Source of the DNA: UBA1845 sp002338715
GTDB taxonomy: Bacteria > Planctomycetota > Phycisphaerae > UBA1845
Assembly (NCBI GenBank): GCA_035344155.1
Contig: DAORAL010000013.1
Span: 1-64,000, forward strand
Length of the DNA stretch: 64,000 nt
Reading direction: 5' to 3'
Positions within the stretch are counted from its first letter, which is position 1. The number at the start of each line of letters is the position of its first letter. A model generated the notes under the pieces. It was not told the DNA's origin and did no database searches. It saw nothing but the letters and a program-made list of their open reading frames with translations. The position numbers were made by a program, and so were the translations under genes. Below, one piece after another: positions 51,628-60,678 of the stretch.

Positions 51628-52857
51628 ATGAACAAGAAGACGATTGAGTCGGTGGATGTTAAAGACAAGCGCGTCTTGATGCGGGCGGATTTCAACGTTC
51701 CGCTCGATGACGATCTGAAGATCACCGACGATCGCCGGATTCAAAGCGCCATGCCCACCATCCGAAAGATCCTCGACGGTGGTGGTCGCCTGATCCTGAT
51801 GAGCCATCTCGGCCGACCCAAGAATAAACCGGAAGACAAATATTCATTGGCGCCGGTCGCGAAGCGCTTGGGCGAGATCCTCGGGAAGAACGTCCCGCTC
51901 GCGCCCGATTGCGTTGGTGATGCAGCCGGCGCACTGTCCGAAGGCGTCAAATCGGGCGAGTGTCTGCTGCTGGAAAACCTGCGGTTCCATTCGGCTGAAA
52001 CCATCAAGGACAAAGAAGCCAAGCAAGACGCCGAGAAACGCGCGGTGAAGGACGAATTCGCGTGCAGCCTCGCCGACATGGCCGATGTCTACGTCAACGA
52101 CGCATTCGGCACATGCCATCGCGACAATGCCAGCATGCTCACCGTTCCCAAAATGATGAAGGGCAAACCCAAAGTCATCGGGTACCTCGTTCAAAAGGAA
52201 CTGGAGTTTCTGGGAAGTTCGCTGGCCGACCCGAAACGACCATTCGTCGCGGTGCTCGGTGGTGCGAAAGTTTCCGACAAGATCGGCGTGATCGACGCCC
52301 TGCTTCCCAAGTGCGACAACGTGCTCATCGGCGGTGCGATGATGTACACGTTCTTCGCCGCACAGGGCATTCACACGGGCAAGAGCCTCGTCGAACCCGA
52401 TTTCGTCGACGAAGCCAAACGCCTCTTGGAAATCGGCGGCGACAAACTTGTGCTTCCGACCGACTCCGTCGTTGCGGCAGAGATTTCCGCTGAAGCAGAA
52501 CACCAGACCGTCACCGGAAACATCCCCGAAGACTTGATGGGCCTGGACATCGGACCGGCATCGATCGCGGCATTTGCGAACGTGATCAAGGGCGCCAAGA
52601 CGGTCATCTGGAACGGACCGATGGGCGTCTTTGAAACGCCTCCATTTGATCGCGGAACGATGGCGATTGCACAGGCGATGGCCGACGCAACCGCCAACGG
52701 CGCGATCACCATCATCGGCGGTGGAGACAGTGCTGCCGCCATCGATCATGCCGGGTTGGCCGAGAAAATGTCGCACATTTCCACGGGCGGTGGCGCATCG
52801 CTGGAGTTTCTCGAAGGCAAACCGTTCGCCGCGTTGGAAGTCATCGACGACGCCTGA
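51628..52857 (+). CDS. pgk: Phosphoglycerate kinase
   Basis: 409 aa. It makes ATP from 1,3-bisphosphoglycerate. Signatures are VLMRADFNVPLDDD, LILMSHLGRPKNK, LLLENLRFH, DAFGTCHR, GGAKVSDKIGV and WNGPMGVFE. Starts at ATG 51628, 75 nt after gap, and is probably in the same transcript. rpe follows 26 nt later. Confidence 0.97.
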   Translation: MNKKTIESVDVKDKRVLMRADFNVPLDDDLKITDDRRIQSAMPTIRKILDGGGRLILMSHLGRPKNKPEDKYSLAPVAKRLGEILGKNVPLAPDCVGDAAGALSEGVKSGECLLLENLRFHSAETIKDKEAKQDAEKRAVKDEFACSLADMADVYVNDAFGTCHRDNASMLTVPKMMKGKPKVIGYLVQKELEFLGSSLADPKRPFVAVLGGAKVSDKIGVIDALLPKCDNVLIGGAMMYTFFAAQGIHTGKSLVEPDFVDEAKRLLEIGGDKLVLPTDSVVAAEISAEAEHQTVTGNIPEDLMGLDIGPASIAAFANVIKGAKTVIWNGPMGVFETPPFDRGTMAIAQAMADATANGAITIIGGGDSAAAIDHAGLAEKMSHISTGGGASLEFLEGKPFAALEVIDDA

Positions 52858-52883
52858 CACACAACACCCGTACTGCGAATTCC

Positions 52884-53591
52884 ATGACGGCAACTGCAAG
52901 CGACGACAACAACCGCCTGACCGATCTGAAGACCCGGCAGATGCGCGTCGCGCCGTCGCTGCTTGCCGCCGATTTCTGCCGACTTCGCGAAGACGTCGCC
53001 ATCGTTGAACGCGCCGGTGCGGAAGTCCTCCACCTCGACGTGATGGACGGGCACTTCGTTCCCAACATTTCGTTTGGTCCGGGGGTCATCGCCCACCTTC
53101 GCCCTGTCAGCAGAATGTTCTTCGATACGCACCTGATGATCGAAGAACCCGCCCGCTACGCCGAAGCTTTCGCCAATGCTGGCAGCGACCTGATCACCTT
53201 CCACATCGAAGTGACCGACAACCCCAACGAGGTCATCGACGCTATCCGCAAGCACGGTTGCGGTGTCGGCGTGTCGATCAACCCGACCACCGAAATCGAC
53301 ACCATCGAAGCGATACTGCCGAAGGTCGATCTCGTGTTGGTGATGAGTGTTTGGCCCGGGTTTGGCGGCCAATCGTTTATAGGTGACGTGCTCACCAAAG
53401 TAGCGCAGTTGCGCGATCGTCTGAACGACAATCAGCGACTTGAAATCGATGGCGGGATCAACGCCGAAACCATCGCCCTCGCCGCAAAAGCGGGCGCCGA
53501 CACCTTCGTCGCCGGGACATCCGTATTCGGCGATCCGGACCCAGCCGCCGCCTTCAACCGGTTGACGCAGGCAGCACAACAAGCCGTCTAA
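52884..53591 (+). CDS. rpe: Ribulose-phosphate 3-epimerase
   Basis: 235 aa from ATG 52884, or 216 aa from ATG 52941, where MRVAPSLLAADF matches the usual family start. It interconverts ribulose 5-phosphate and xylulose 5-phosphate. Metal-binding residues are in HLDVMDGHFVPN and DTHLMIEEP, and EIDGGINAET closes the barrel. The conserved MSVNPGFGGQ has Trp in place of Asn here (MSVWPGFGGQ). It ends the gap-pgk-rpe cluster. Confidence 0.95.
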   Translation: MTATASDDNNRLTDLKTRQMRVAPSLLAADFCRLREDVAIVERAGAEVLHLDVMDGHFVPNISFGPGVIAHLRPVSRMFFDTHLMIEEPARYAEAFANAGSDLITFHIEVTDNPNEVIDAIRKHGCGVGVSINPTTEIDTIEAILPKVDLVLVMSVWPGFGGQSFIGDVLTKVAQLRDRLNDNQRLEIDGGINAETIALAAKAGADTFVAGTSVFGDPDPAAAFNRLTQAAQQAV

Positions 53592-53648
53592 CCGGCTGAT
53601 AAACCCACAAATCACGCGAAACATGCATCCAATCGCCGCATTCTTTCG

Positions 53649-53676
53649 TTGTCACTGCCGGCGACTTCGCTAGAAT
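53649..53676 (+). promoter_or_regulatory. Putative promoter for accD
   Basis: TTGTCA (53649-53654), a 16-nt spacer and TAGAAT (53671-53676), giving a leader of about 48 nt before the accD ATG at 53731. Confidence 0.55.
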
Positions 53677-53730
53677 ATCCGCCAGAATTGAAGATTTGGA
53701 CAAACTGTCGGCGCCAAAGAGGCTTATCGC

Positions 53731-54543
53731 ATGATCGATCGAAGCGAGCGAATTGACGTACCCAAGGGAACGTGGGACCGGTGTGAAGGGTGTGGGCACA
53801 TGCTCTTTCACCGCGAGTTTCAGGAAAACCTTTTCACCTGCCCCAAATGCGACCACCATCGCCGCATCGACGCCCGCACGCGCATCGAGCAGCTGTGCGA
53901 CCCCGATTCATTTGAAGAATTCCTCGAAGACCTAGTCCCCACCGATCCGCTGAATTTCAAGGATCGCGTCCCCTATCCTGAGCGCATCAAAGCCCAGCAG
54001 GACAAAACGGGCGAGACCGAAGCCGTCGTGGTCGGTAAGGCTTATGTCCGCGGCCGTCCGGTGATCCTCGCGGTGATGAATCCGGCGTTCATCATGGCCT
54101 CCATGGGTTCGGTCGTGGGTGAAAAGATCACGTCGGCGATCGAACGGGCGACGGATGAAGCGCTGCCATTCGTGATGGTGGCTGCATCTGGTGGCGCCCG
54201 CATGCAGGAAGGCATGGTTTCGCTGATGCAGATGGCCCGAACGTCGGCTGCCCTCGCACGGTTTGACGATGCGGGTGGTTTGTACATCGTCGTCTGCACC
54301 GATCCGACCACCGCAGGGGTGGCGGCCAGTTTCGCCAGCCTTGGCGATCTGATCCTGGCCGAACCCAAAGCGATGGTTGGTTTCGCCGGTCCGCGCGTGA
54401 TCGCCAACACCGTCAAGCAGGAACTGCCCGAAGGTTTCCAGTCGGCTGAGTTCATGCTCGAACACGGGTTTGTCGATCGCATCGTTTCGCGCACCGATCT
54501 GCGAAAAGAGATTGGCCGCATCATCGACTACTGCGGCAAGTAA
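53731..54543 (+). CDS. accD: Acetyl-CoA carboxylase carboxyltransferase subunit beta
   Basis: 270 aa. It pairs with AccA. The zinc ribbon has Cys18, Cys21, Cys37 and Cys40 (RCEGCGHML, TCPKCDHH). The crotonase-fold core holds VVAASGGARMQEGMVSLMQ and GDLILAEPKAMVGFAGPRV. Its own promoter separates it from gap-pgk-rpe. Confidence 0.96.
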   Translation: MIDRSERIDVPKGTWDRCEGCGHMLFHREFQENLFTCPKCDHHRRIDARTRIEQLCDPDSFEEFLEDLVPTDPLNFKDRVPYPERIKAQQDKTGETEAVVVGKAYVRGRPVILAVMNPAFIMASMGSVVGEKITSAIERATDEALPFVMVAASGGARMQEGMVSLMQMARTSAALARFDDAGGLYIVVCTDPTTAGVAASFASLGDLILAEPKAMVGFAGPRVIANTVKQELPEGFQSAEFMLEHGFVDRIVSRTDLRKEIGRIIDYCGK

Positions 54544-54779
54544 ACCTCTCCAATTAGCCCAGGTTAAATTTCTGCGGTGACTGTGCGCGCGGAATCACAC
54601 CCCGATTGAACAGAGACTTGATAAGATCATTTGTCAGCGGCCACAACATGCGTTTCGGTTGTTCGGACGCGCGGTGAGACATACGATCATGGCGAGCCTG
54701 TCGGTTTCACGGATGAAAACCGCCAGAAAATGATCCAACAGAAAATTGGATCGAAACGCAAATGAGAGGAGAAAAAACC

Positions 54780-55235
54780 ATGAAATCAAATTCACGCATA
54801 TACACGACGTTGTTCGCTTCAGCTTTGGCAATTACCGGTATCGCTGGTTGCGGCGCTCTCGGTTTCCTTGGCAACCTACTCGGTGCCAATCGCGTCACGG
54901 TGCGACTCGTCAACACATCTGACGATTACGACGTCACCGTGCAAGTTCGTTACGGCGACGAGAATCTTGAAACCAAGGACCTGATCAAAGCCCTCGGTGA
55001 GGAAGTAAACCGCACGTTGTCGCCCGGCGAGTCAGCCGAGTTCTCCCGCGACTGTGACGAACTGGAATCGATCTTCATCGACGAAGCTGAATTGGAGGTT
55101 CCGGTGGTCAACATCAAGGAAGACACCGACGTCATCGTTGACGGGGACAACTTCGGATGCGGTGACACGATCACCTACACGTTCACCCACTCCGACCTTC
55201 TGGTCGATTTCGATATCGCGACGTCGATTAACTAG
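54780..55235 (+). CDS. Small lipoprotein, function unknown
   Basis: 151 aa. Signal peptide with lipobox IAGC (lipidated Cys near residue 24). The mature part is acidic and beta-rich (VTVRLVNTSDDYDVTVQVRYG), resembling small extracellular beta-sandwich domains, without a recognisable family. GAGAGGAGAAAAAACC upstream of ATG 54780 is a good ribosome-binding site; the longer frame to 54762 is unlikely. Confidence 0.72.
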   Translation: MKSNSRIYTTLFASALAITGIAGCGALGFLGNLLGANRVTVRLVNTSDDYDVTVQVRYGDENLETKDLIKALGEEVNRTLSPGESAEFSRDCDELESIFIDEAELEVPVVNIKEDTDVIVDGDNFGCGDTITYTFTHSDLLVDFDIATSIN

Positions 55236-55248
55236 CATGGCCTAAAAA

Positions 55249-55369
55249 AGTGCCACGCCATGGCACTCGAATCGACGCATCATGTGAACATCGCCACCAA
55301 GCGTTGGAGCCCCGATGGATGGCAACGATCAGCAGGCGTTTCAACGACTTCTGATCCCATCCATCGGGG
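55249..55369 (+). other. Intergenic hairpins between two lipoprotein genes
   Basis: A 7-bp hairpin AGTGCCA-CGCCA-TGGCACT at 55249-55267 is followed by a larger one: arms CCCCGATGGATGG (55310-55322) and CCATCCATCGGGG (55357-55369), with inner arms GATCAG (55327-55332) and CTGATC (55351-55356). The large one may be a terminator or structured RNA; a T-run is weak. See findings. Confidence 0.45.
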
Positions 55370-55500
55370 TAATTTAGCCCACATGCCGGTTTCTGGTTGG
55401 TCTCGCCCCCCTGATTTGTGATCACAGATTGCCGACGCTACGATTGCCCGTTTGAATGAGTACGCCTGTCGAGGCGAATTGACTTTTGAAAGGGCATTTC

Positions 55501-56490
55501 ATGATTCGCGCGATTGCAGTGATCGGATTTGTGTGCGCACTGGCACTATCGTCCGGTGGTTGTACGGCGCCAACAGGCGTCGATTCGCCCAATAATGGCG
55601 ACAATTCCCAGGACAACGGCAGCAATTCCGCAAACGAAGCCAAGTCGGACGCGAGTCGGGTGGTGATGGCCGTCATCTCCGCGCGGAACGAAGACCGGCG
55701 TGAGGCTTCCGATACGCTTCGCACGCGCGGGCCTGCGTCGACGCCCTGTCCGTTTGGCGGGTCGCGCAGCACCGATGCCGACGGATTTACAACGTTCACA
55801 AACTGCGGAATGCTGCCGGGCGTCACGCTCAACGGCCGCATCCGTTACACCCCTGGTCCCGAGGGCACGCAAGGCGGACGCATCGAATTCTTCGACCTCG
55901 AAGGCACCAACAACGGCACCGAATTCAAAGTCGATGGCGTCATCGAAGAAACGGAAAACGCCGACGGTTCGCTGACATTCGAAGCCGACGTTAAGACTTC
56001 GCAGACGGGTGACGGCGAGACCGATGATTTTAATTTCGATGGTGAAGTCAAAGTCAACGAAGACGGCACCATGGAAGGCAACATGCGCATCGACACCGGC
56101 GAAGACGATGAGAGCCCGAGCGACTGCGATCTCAACGGATTCAATATCTTCGATCTGCAGACCGACGAACACGCCCTCGACGGTCCGTGCGGGTTCAACG
56201 AAGAAGACAGCAACGATAACGACAACGAGAATCCAGAATGCAACTGCGCACCCGACGAAGAATGTGTCGAGTTTGAAGCCGACGACGGAACCATGCAGAC
56301 GTTTTGCTCCAACTGCGAAACCAATCAAGACTGCATCGATAAGGGTTTGGGCAACGAATGCTCGCTGGGCCTTACCTGCACGACCGTCGAATGTTTCACC
56401 AGCGACGATTGTCCGGACGGATTTGAATGCGATGCGTTCCTTGGCGGCGGGGAATGCGTCGAAGAATCGTTTTTCCCCTTTCCGATTTAA
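55501..56490 (+). CDS. Acidic Cys-rich lipoprotein
   Basis: About 329 aa. Lipobox SGGC puts the lipidated Cys near residue 21, followed by an Asn/Asp/Ser-rich linker. The middle part is acidic and beta-rich. The last about 90 residues have Cys pairs in a repeated pattern (NCAPDEECVE, CSNCETNQDCI, CSLGLTC, FTSDDCPDGFECD, GGGECVE) of a kind that forms disulfide-linked small modules. The role is unknown; secretion to the outer surface is inferred. ATG 55501 is used. Confidence 0.68.
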   Translation: MIRAIAVIGFVCALALSSGGCTAPTGVDSPNNGDNSQDNGSNSANEAKSDASRVVMAVISARNEDRREASDTLRTRGPASTPCPFGGSRSTDADGFTTFTNCGMLPGVTLNGRIRYTPGPEGTQGGRIEFFDLEGTNNGTEFKVDGVIEETENADGSLTFEADVKTSQTGDGETDDFNFDGEVKVNEDGTMEGNMRIDTGEDDESPSDCDLNGFNIFDLQTDEHALDGPCGFNEEDSNDNDNENPECNCAPDEECVEFEADDGTMQTFCSNCETNQDCIDKGLGNECSLGLTCTTVECFTSDDCPDGFECDAFLGGGECVEESFFPFPI

Positions 56491-56514
56491 CCAACGAGCG
56501 CGGCAAATACTCTC

Positions 56515-57285
56515 ATGGAATCAAACGCTACCGTCGTCGCCCGATCCGATGGCCCGGTGACGACCATTCTGCTCAATCGCCCAGATCGGCTGAACACGAT
56601 CACCATCCCGATGATGCAGCGGCTTCGCGATGCGCTTGAGACCGCGGAATCATCCGGCGCGCGGGCGGTGATTCTGACGGCCAGCGGGAAGGGTTTCTGC
56701 GCCGGGCAGAACCTTGAACTGCTCGATTCGACTTACAAACACCACCCCCCCACAGTCCTCGGAAGTATCATCGCCGAACACTACAACCCGGTGATCGAAT
56801 GCATTCACAATTTGCCCATTCCGGTTATCGCAGCCGTGCAGGGCGTGGCGGCTGGCGGTGGGTTCTATCTGGCGCTGGCGTGCGATTTTCGGATCGCGGC
56901 GAAAAGCGCTCGATTCGTCCCGGGTCTGGCGAAGCTCGGCCTCGTCCCGTGTTTGGGCGGAAGTCGGGCCCTGGTGGATGCGGTGGGATATGCCCGGGCG
57001 ATGGAGTTGGCGCTGGTGACCGATGAGATATCAGCCGCCAATGCCCACGCGATCGGGCTGGTGAATCGATGCGTGGACGATGACCAGCTCCTACCGACCG
57101 CTCGCGCCCTAGCCGACCGAATCTGCGCACTTTTGCAAAAGAGCGTCGGACTCACCAAGCGAATGCTCCGCCAGGCATCGGCCGATGCGTCTGGACCGAC
57201 GCCGAAATCGGAAGCATGGATGCAATCGATCGCAGCCAGCGAGCCCGAGCACGCCGAGCGCGTCCGACAATTCCTGTCCCGCTAA
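56515..57285 (+). CDS. Enoyl-CoA hydratase/isomerase family protein (crotonase) with altered active site
   Basis: 256 aa. Crotonase fold: GKGFCAGQNLELL and GVAAGGGFYLALACDF give the oxyanion holes. The catalytic Glu of hydratases next to GGG is Phe here, and the second Glu position, or the Asp of PaaG-type isomerases in GLIPD, reads GLVPCLGG with Cys. Overall length and pattern resemble PaaG-like isomerases. Activity is uncertain. It starts 24 nt after the Cys-rich lipoprotein gene. Confidence 0.8.
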   Translation: MESNATVVARSDGPVTTILLNRPDRLNTITIPMMQRLRDALETAESSGARAVILTASGKGFCAGQNLELLDSTYKHHPPTVLGSIIAEHYNPVIECIHNLPIPVIAAVQGVAAGGGFYLALACDFRIAAKSARFVPGLAKLGLVPCLGGSRALVDAVGYARAMELALVTDEISAANAHAIGLVNRCVDDDQLLPTARALADRICALLQKSVGLTKRMLRQASADASGPTPKSEAWMQSIAASEPEHAERVRQFLSR

Positions 57286-57348
57286 CATTTTCGCAGCAGA
57301 TTGCGGATGGATCGCGACACGGGATCATCGACCCGATTTGGTTGGTTC

Positions 57349-57376
57349 TTGTTTGAAGAGCCCACCCCGGTATAAT
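57349..57376 (+). promoter_or_regulatory. Putative promoter for the 57.4-kb membrane protein gene
   Basis: TTGTTT (57349-57354), a 16-nt spacer and consensus TATAAT (57371-57376), about 50 nt before ATG 57427. Confidence 0.6.
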
Positions 57377-57426
57377 CTTTAGTACCGAATGGCGGCGATA
57401 ATTTCCTGCGCGAGATAACCGGTACC

Positions 57427-57891
57427 ATGCCCACGATTGAACCAGGAATTGAAAACAACGGTGGGCACGCGATCAATCCGCAGCCGACCCAGACGGTCTA
57501 CATCCAGTCGGCGAAACCGCATCCGATCTGGTGGGTGATCGCCGGCAGCTTGGCAGTGATCGCGGTGGCGATGGTTTTGCGACCCGACGGCGGCATCGGT
57601 CAGCCCGCTTTCGCTCAATCGACCATGTCGGCAAGTGCCCATGGCATTTTCGCGTTTTCGGGGCAGGTTTCCAAAAACGCGTACGGTGTTTTTATGGTCG
57701 ACACCGACGCCGGAACAATTTGGTGTTACCGAATCGATCCAAACAGCGGTAAGTTGCAACTGGTTTCCGGTCGCTTCTGGCGGCACGACAGCCGTCTTGA
57801 AAACTGGGGAACAGAACCGTCAACCAAAGTGATCGAAGAAATCTTAGAAGAACAGCGTCTGGCCAAGCAGAAAGCTAGCGGTCAGCCATAA
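57427..57891 (+). CDS. Small single-span membrane protein, function unknown
   Basis: 154 aa. One hydrophobic helix (about residues 34-51, WWVIAGSLAVIAVAMVL) lies after a polar N-terminus. The outer part contains FSGQVSKNAYGVFMVDTDAGTIWCYRI, a repeated-strand-like pattern seen in proteins that read external state. A helical tail ends it. It lies 30 nt upstream of the tethered HTH gene. Confidence 0.6.
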   Translation: MPTIEPGIENNGGHAINPQPTQTVYIQSAKPHPIWWVIAGSLAVIAVAMVLRPDGGIGQPAFAQSTMSASAHGIFAFSGQVSKNAYGVFMVDTDAGTIWCYRIDPNSGKLQLVSGRFWRHDSRLENWGTEPSTKVIEEILEEQRLAKQKASGQP

Positions 57892-57921
57892 GTTGACGCA
57901 TTTAGAATAAGGCGAGATTCA

Positions 57922-59067
57922 ATGGCCAAGTCATTCTACAGTCAGGAAGAAGCGTGCGAAAAGCTGGAGATGAACCCGGCTCAGCTTAAGGACCTTGTGC
58001 AGAATGGTTCGTTGCGGGAATTTCGCGACGGCGGCAAGGTGACCTACAAAGCCGACGAAGTCGACAAGATCGCAGAAGCCACTGATTCGATCGATTTGGC
58101 TGGCTCGTCATTGAGCGGATCGCTGGGCGACTTCGACATGCTCAGTACGGCTGAACTGACTTTGGAAGACACGTCCGCCCACTCAAAAGCGGGTGATGAT
58201 TCGATGGAAATCCGCTTTGCCGATGACGATGACACCGTCACCGACGCCAGCGCCAAGTCGGGACCAGGACCAAGCTCAACCGGTTCGGGGACGCTCTCGC
58301 TGGGTGCGGAAGAATCTTTGGGCGGCGCCTCTTCAGACAAGATGGGCAGCGGCGACCTGATCCTCGAACCCCTCGAAGAAACCGGCGGATCGGGTTTGAG
58401 CCTCGGTGGCGGTTCGGATGCAGATGCCATCAGCCTCGACGACACAACGGTCGGCGACTCCAAGGAAGACGACAAGGAAGGCACCGTGGTTACCTCGGTC
58501 GGTGTCAGCGTGTTCGACGATGACGAAGTTGAAGCCGACGCCGATCCCCTGGCTCAGACGGTCGTTTCCAGCGGGACGGGCGCATTGGGAATCGATGGCG
58601 TGGGCAGCGGTTCCGGTCTGCTCGATCTGACCCGCGAAAGTGACGACACCTCGCTCGGTGCGGAACTTCTCGACGAAATCTACCCGGATGACGGCCCTGG
58701 CGGCGAAATGGGCGATGCAACCCGGGCTGGTTTGGAAGCCGGCATTGTGGATTCGGACGACAGCGGTACCGGATTTATGCCAACCGTCGTTGAGGATGCA
58801 GCCGTCCCAGCCGGTCAACCGGTCGCGGTGGTCAGCTATACCGAATACCCACCCGACGCGGTATCCACCGGACTGACGGGAATGATGTTCATCGGCGTGC
58901 TCACCATGTGCCTCTCGGGTTTGGCCGCAGCGGCAGCGGTGAAGGGTGTGTACCCAGCCATCCTCGACACGCTTGCACAAAACAACTGGATCGTTGGCGC
59001 GGCATCGCTTGGCACTGCATTGGTGGCGCTGGGCATCGGTTTTATGATCGGAAAGAAATCCGGTTAA
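57922..59067 (+). CDS. MerR/excisionase-like HTH protein anchored by C-terminal membrane helices
   Basis: 381 aa. The N-terminal 55 residues are a helix-turn-helix-like domain (MAKSFYSQEEACEKLEMNPA, LVQNGSLREFRDGGKV). Then comes about 270 residues of acidic, Ser/Gly/Asp-rich low-complexity sequence. Two hydrophobic helices close it (about 322-345 and 355-375, GMMFIGVLTMCLSGLAAAAA and IVGAASLGTALVALGIGFMI). A DNA-binding head tied to the membrane by a flexible acidic linker is inferred. AAGGCGAG precedes ATG 57922. It probably shares a transcript with the preceding membrane protein. Confidence 0.72.
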   Translation: MAKSFYSQEEACEKLEMNPAQLKDLVQNGSLREFRDGGKVTYKADEVDKIAEATDSIDLAGSSLSGSLGDFDMLSTAELTLEDTSAHSKAGDDSMEIRFADDDDTVTDASAKSGPGPSSTGSGTLSLGAEESLGGASSDKMGSGDLILEPLEETGGSGLSLGGGSDADAISLDDTTVGDSKEDDKEGTVVTSVGVSVFDDDEVEADADPLAQTVVSSGTGALGIDGVGSGSGLLDLTRESDDTSLGAELLDEIYPDDGPGGEMGDATRAGLEAGIVDSDDSGTGFMPTVVEDAAVPAGQPVAVVSYTEYPPDAVSTGLTGMMFIGVLTMCLSGLAAAAAVKGVYPAILDTLAQNNWIVGAASLGTALVALGIGFMIGKKSG

Positions 59068-59450
59068 GCAATTCAAACCGCAACGTCAATCAACATCGCA
59101 CCACGCCCGTCAAAACCAACACCGGGCTGTGATTAACTCTCCCGACAGGTTGTGACAAAAAAGCGCTGTTGCACTGAAGCCGTACAACAGTGTAAATAGG
59201 CATTATAGACTCGAAATGATGCGAGTCTGATCATCAACGTTGAATCAAAGTCGTTTGAAGAAAACGCCTGTAATTTCGCGGTCAGTGTGACGGCGAAGGG
59301 GTTCAACGTGAGGTACAGGGACGTACGCGAAAGACCCCACATTCCTCGCACCTTCGCCTCTGTCCCCCACCAAAAGAGAACATCGCAATCATGTGGCATG
59401 TGGCTGCTGCTGAGAGCGGTACTCATAGCAACTTGCATAGGAGGCATGCG
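59068..59450. other. Intergenic region before the OmpA lipoprotein gene
   Basis: 383 nt without a gene. A loose TTGCAC (59169-59174) and TAAATA (59193-59198) with an 18-nt spacer could be a promoter; it is unproven. Only weak short inverted repeats are visible elsewhere. Confidence 0.3.
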
Positions 59451-60344
59451 ATGAGAAAGATCCAGTTGTTCAGTATTTTGGTTGCAGGTTGCGTGACCGC
59501 GATCTCAACCGGATGTGTGTCGCTCGATGAACACCGTCAATTGCAGATGGCCCATCGAACGCTCGAAGCCGAAAAGGCGCAGCTTGAGCAGGAACTCTAC
59601 GACCTGCGCAATTCCAACAGCAATCTGCAGACGCGACTCTCATCGAGCGAGCAGCACATGCGCTCCAAGGAAAGCCTCGCGTCCAACTTACAAGCCGAAA
59701 ACAACCGCCTGCAAGCCGCGGTCGGATCGGCGCAGCGCACGGTCGAAGAACTCGCCCGTCAGAATGTCCTGCAGGATCCGATCATCATCGAATCCACCAA
59801 ACTGCCCGAAGCGCTCGACAACGCCCTTCAGGATTTCGCATCCAGATATCCCAACAGCGTGACGTACGACCCGCGCAATGGCGTCGTCAAATGGACGTCA
59901 GACCTGCTCTTCGCTCTCGGTAGCGATGTCGTTATGGATTCGGCTAAAAATACATTGGACGGATTCGCCGAGATTATTCGATCGCCAGCCGCCCAGGACT
60001 TTGACGTCATGGTGATTGGCCATACGGACGATCGCCCGATCAAGCGTGCCGAAACCCTGCGTAACCATCCGACCAACTGGCACCTGTCGACGCATCGCTC
60101 GATTGCGGTGTCCAACGTCCTGCGGGATCGCGGTATCGCGCCGGACCGCATCGGCGTCATGGGATTTGGCGAGACCCGCCCCATCGCTTCCAACGCCACG
60201 GAGGCTGGTCGCGGCCAGAACCGCCGCGTGGAAATTTTTGTTGTGCCAAAAGGCTCAATTGCGGGTCAAATGGCCAAACAATCGCAGTCGGGACAGGATG
60301 AAGTCGCAACGCGCCGTTCCACGCAAGGCGATTTCACCAAGTAG
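59451..60344 (+). CDS. OmpA-family lipoprotein with coiled coil (Pal-like)
   Basis: About 297 aa. Lipobox STGC puts the lipidated Cys at residue 22. A coiled coil (about 30-108) with RTLEAEKAQLEQELYDLRNS is followed by an OmpA peptidoglycan-binding domain (about 135-265): NGVVKWTSDLLFALGSDVV, VIGHTDDRP and AGRGQNRRVEIFV. It links the outer membrane to peptidoglycan. AGGAGG at 59438-59443 fixes ATG 59451. A long hairpin terminator follows at 60499-60537. Confidence 0.92.
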   Translation: MRKIQLFSILVAGCVTAISTGCVSLDEHRQLQMAHRTLEAEKAQLEQELYDLRNSNSNLQTRLSSSEQHMRSKESLASNLQAENNRLQAAVGSAQRTVEELARQNVLQDPIIIESTKLPEALDNALQDFASRYPNSVTYDPRNGVVKWTSDLLFALGSDVVMDSAKNTLDGFAEIIRSPAAQDFDVMVIGHTDDRPIKRAETLRNHPTNWHLSTHRSIAVSNVLRDRGIAPDRIGVMGFGETRPIASNATEAGRGQNRRVEIFVVPKGSIAGQMAKQSQSGQDEVATRRSTQGDFTK

Positions 60345-60460
60345 GAGTCGGCCTGGTTAGCAATCATGTCCGGTACTGGAAACAAACTGGACAGACTTGG
60401 TTGGCCCATGGAATCTGAAGCCGACTGGCACCGATCATGCTGATTGGGCTCGATGAAACC

Positions 60461-60480
60461 CGTCCCCGTGCGTGGGGACG
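60461..60480 (+). terminator. GC hairpin upstream of the main terminator
   Basis: CGTCCCC (60461-60467) pairs with GGGGACG (60474-60480); 7-bp stem, no T-run. Confidence 0.4.
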
Positions 60481-60498
60481 CCACGCGAAGATCCGACT

Positions 60499-60540
60499 GA
60501 ATCGGCGATACCGGGTTTCAATCCGTATCGCCGATTCTTT
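60499..60540 (+). terminator. Rho-independent terminator after the OmpA lipoprotein gene
   Basis: Perfect 12-bp stem GAATCGGCGATA (60499-60510) with TATCGCCGATTC (60526-60537), a 15-nt loop and TTT. The strongest terminator-like structure in the window. Confidence 0.75.
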
Positions 60541-60623
60541 GCGCCCCTTGCAGGACGGGCGCAGGTCGCATTTTCGCACGATCCGACTATGATCACTTGA
60601 ACCCTAGGAGACGTCACTTCCGC

Positions 60624-60641
60624 CGAATCCCAAAGGATTCG
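60624..60641 (+). promoter_or_regulatory. Small hairpin in the ResB leader
   Basis: CGAATCC-CAAA-GGATTCG, a 7-bp stem 37 nt before the ResB-like ATG at 60679. It may influence translation; function is unproven. Confidence 0.3.
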
Positions 60642-60678
60642 CCAAGTGACATGCCCCCTGCACACAGAGTTCGAAAAC

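Noticed and set aside
55249..55267. Hairpin as terminator of the preceding lipoprotein gene
   Set aside because: The T-run lies on the minus-strand side, while the gene is on the plus strand.
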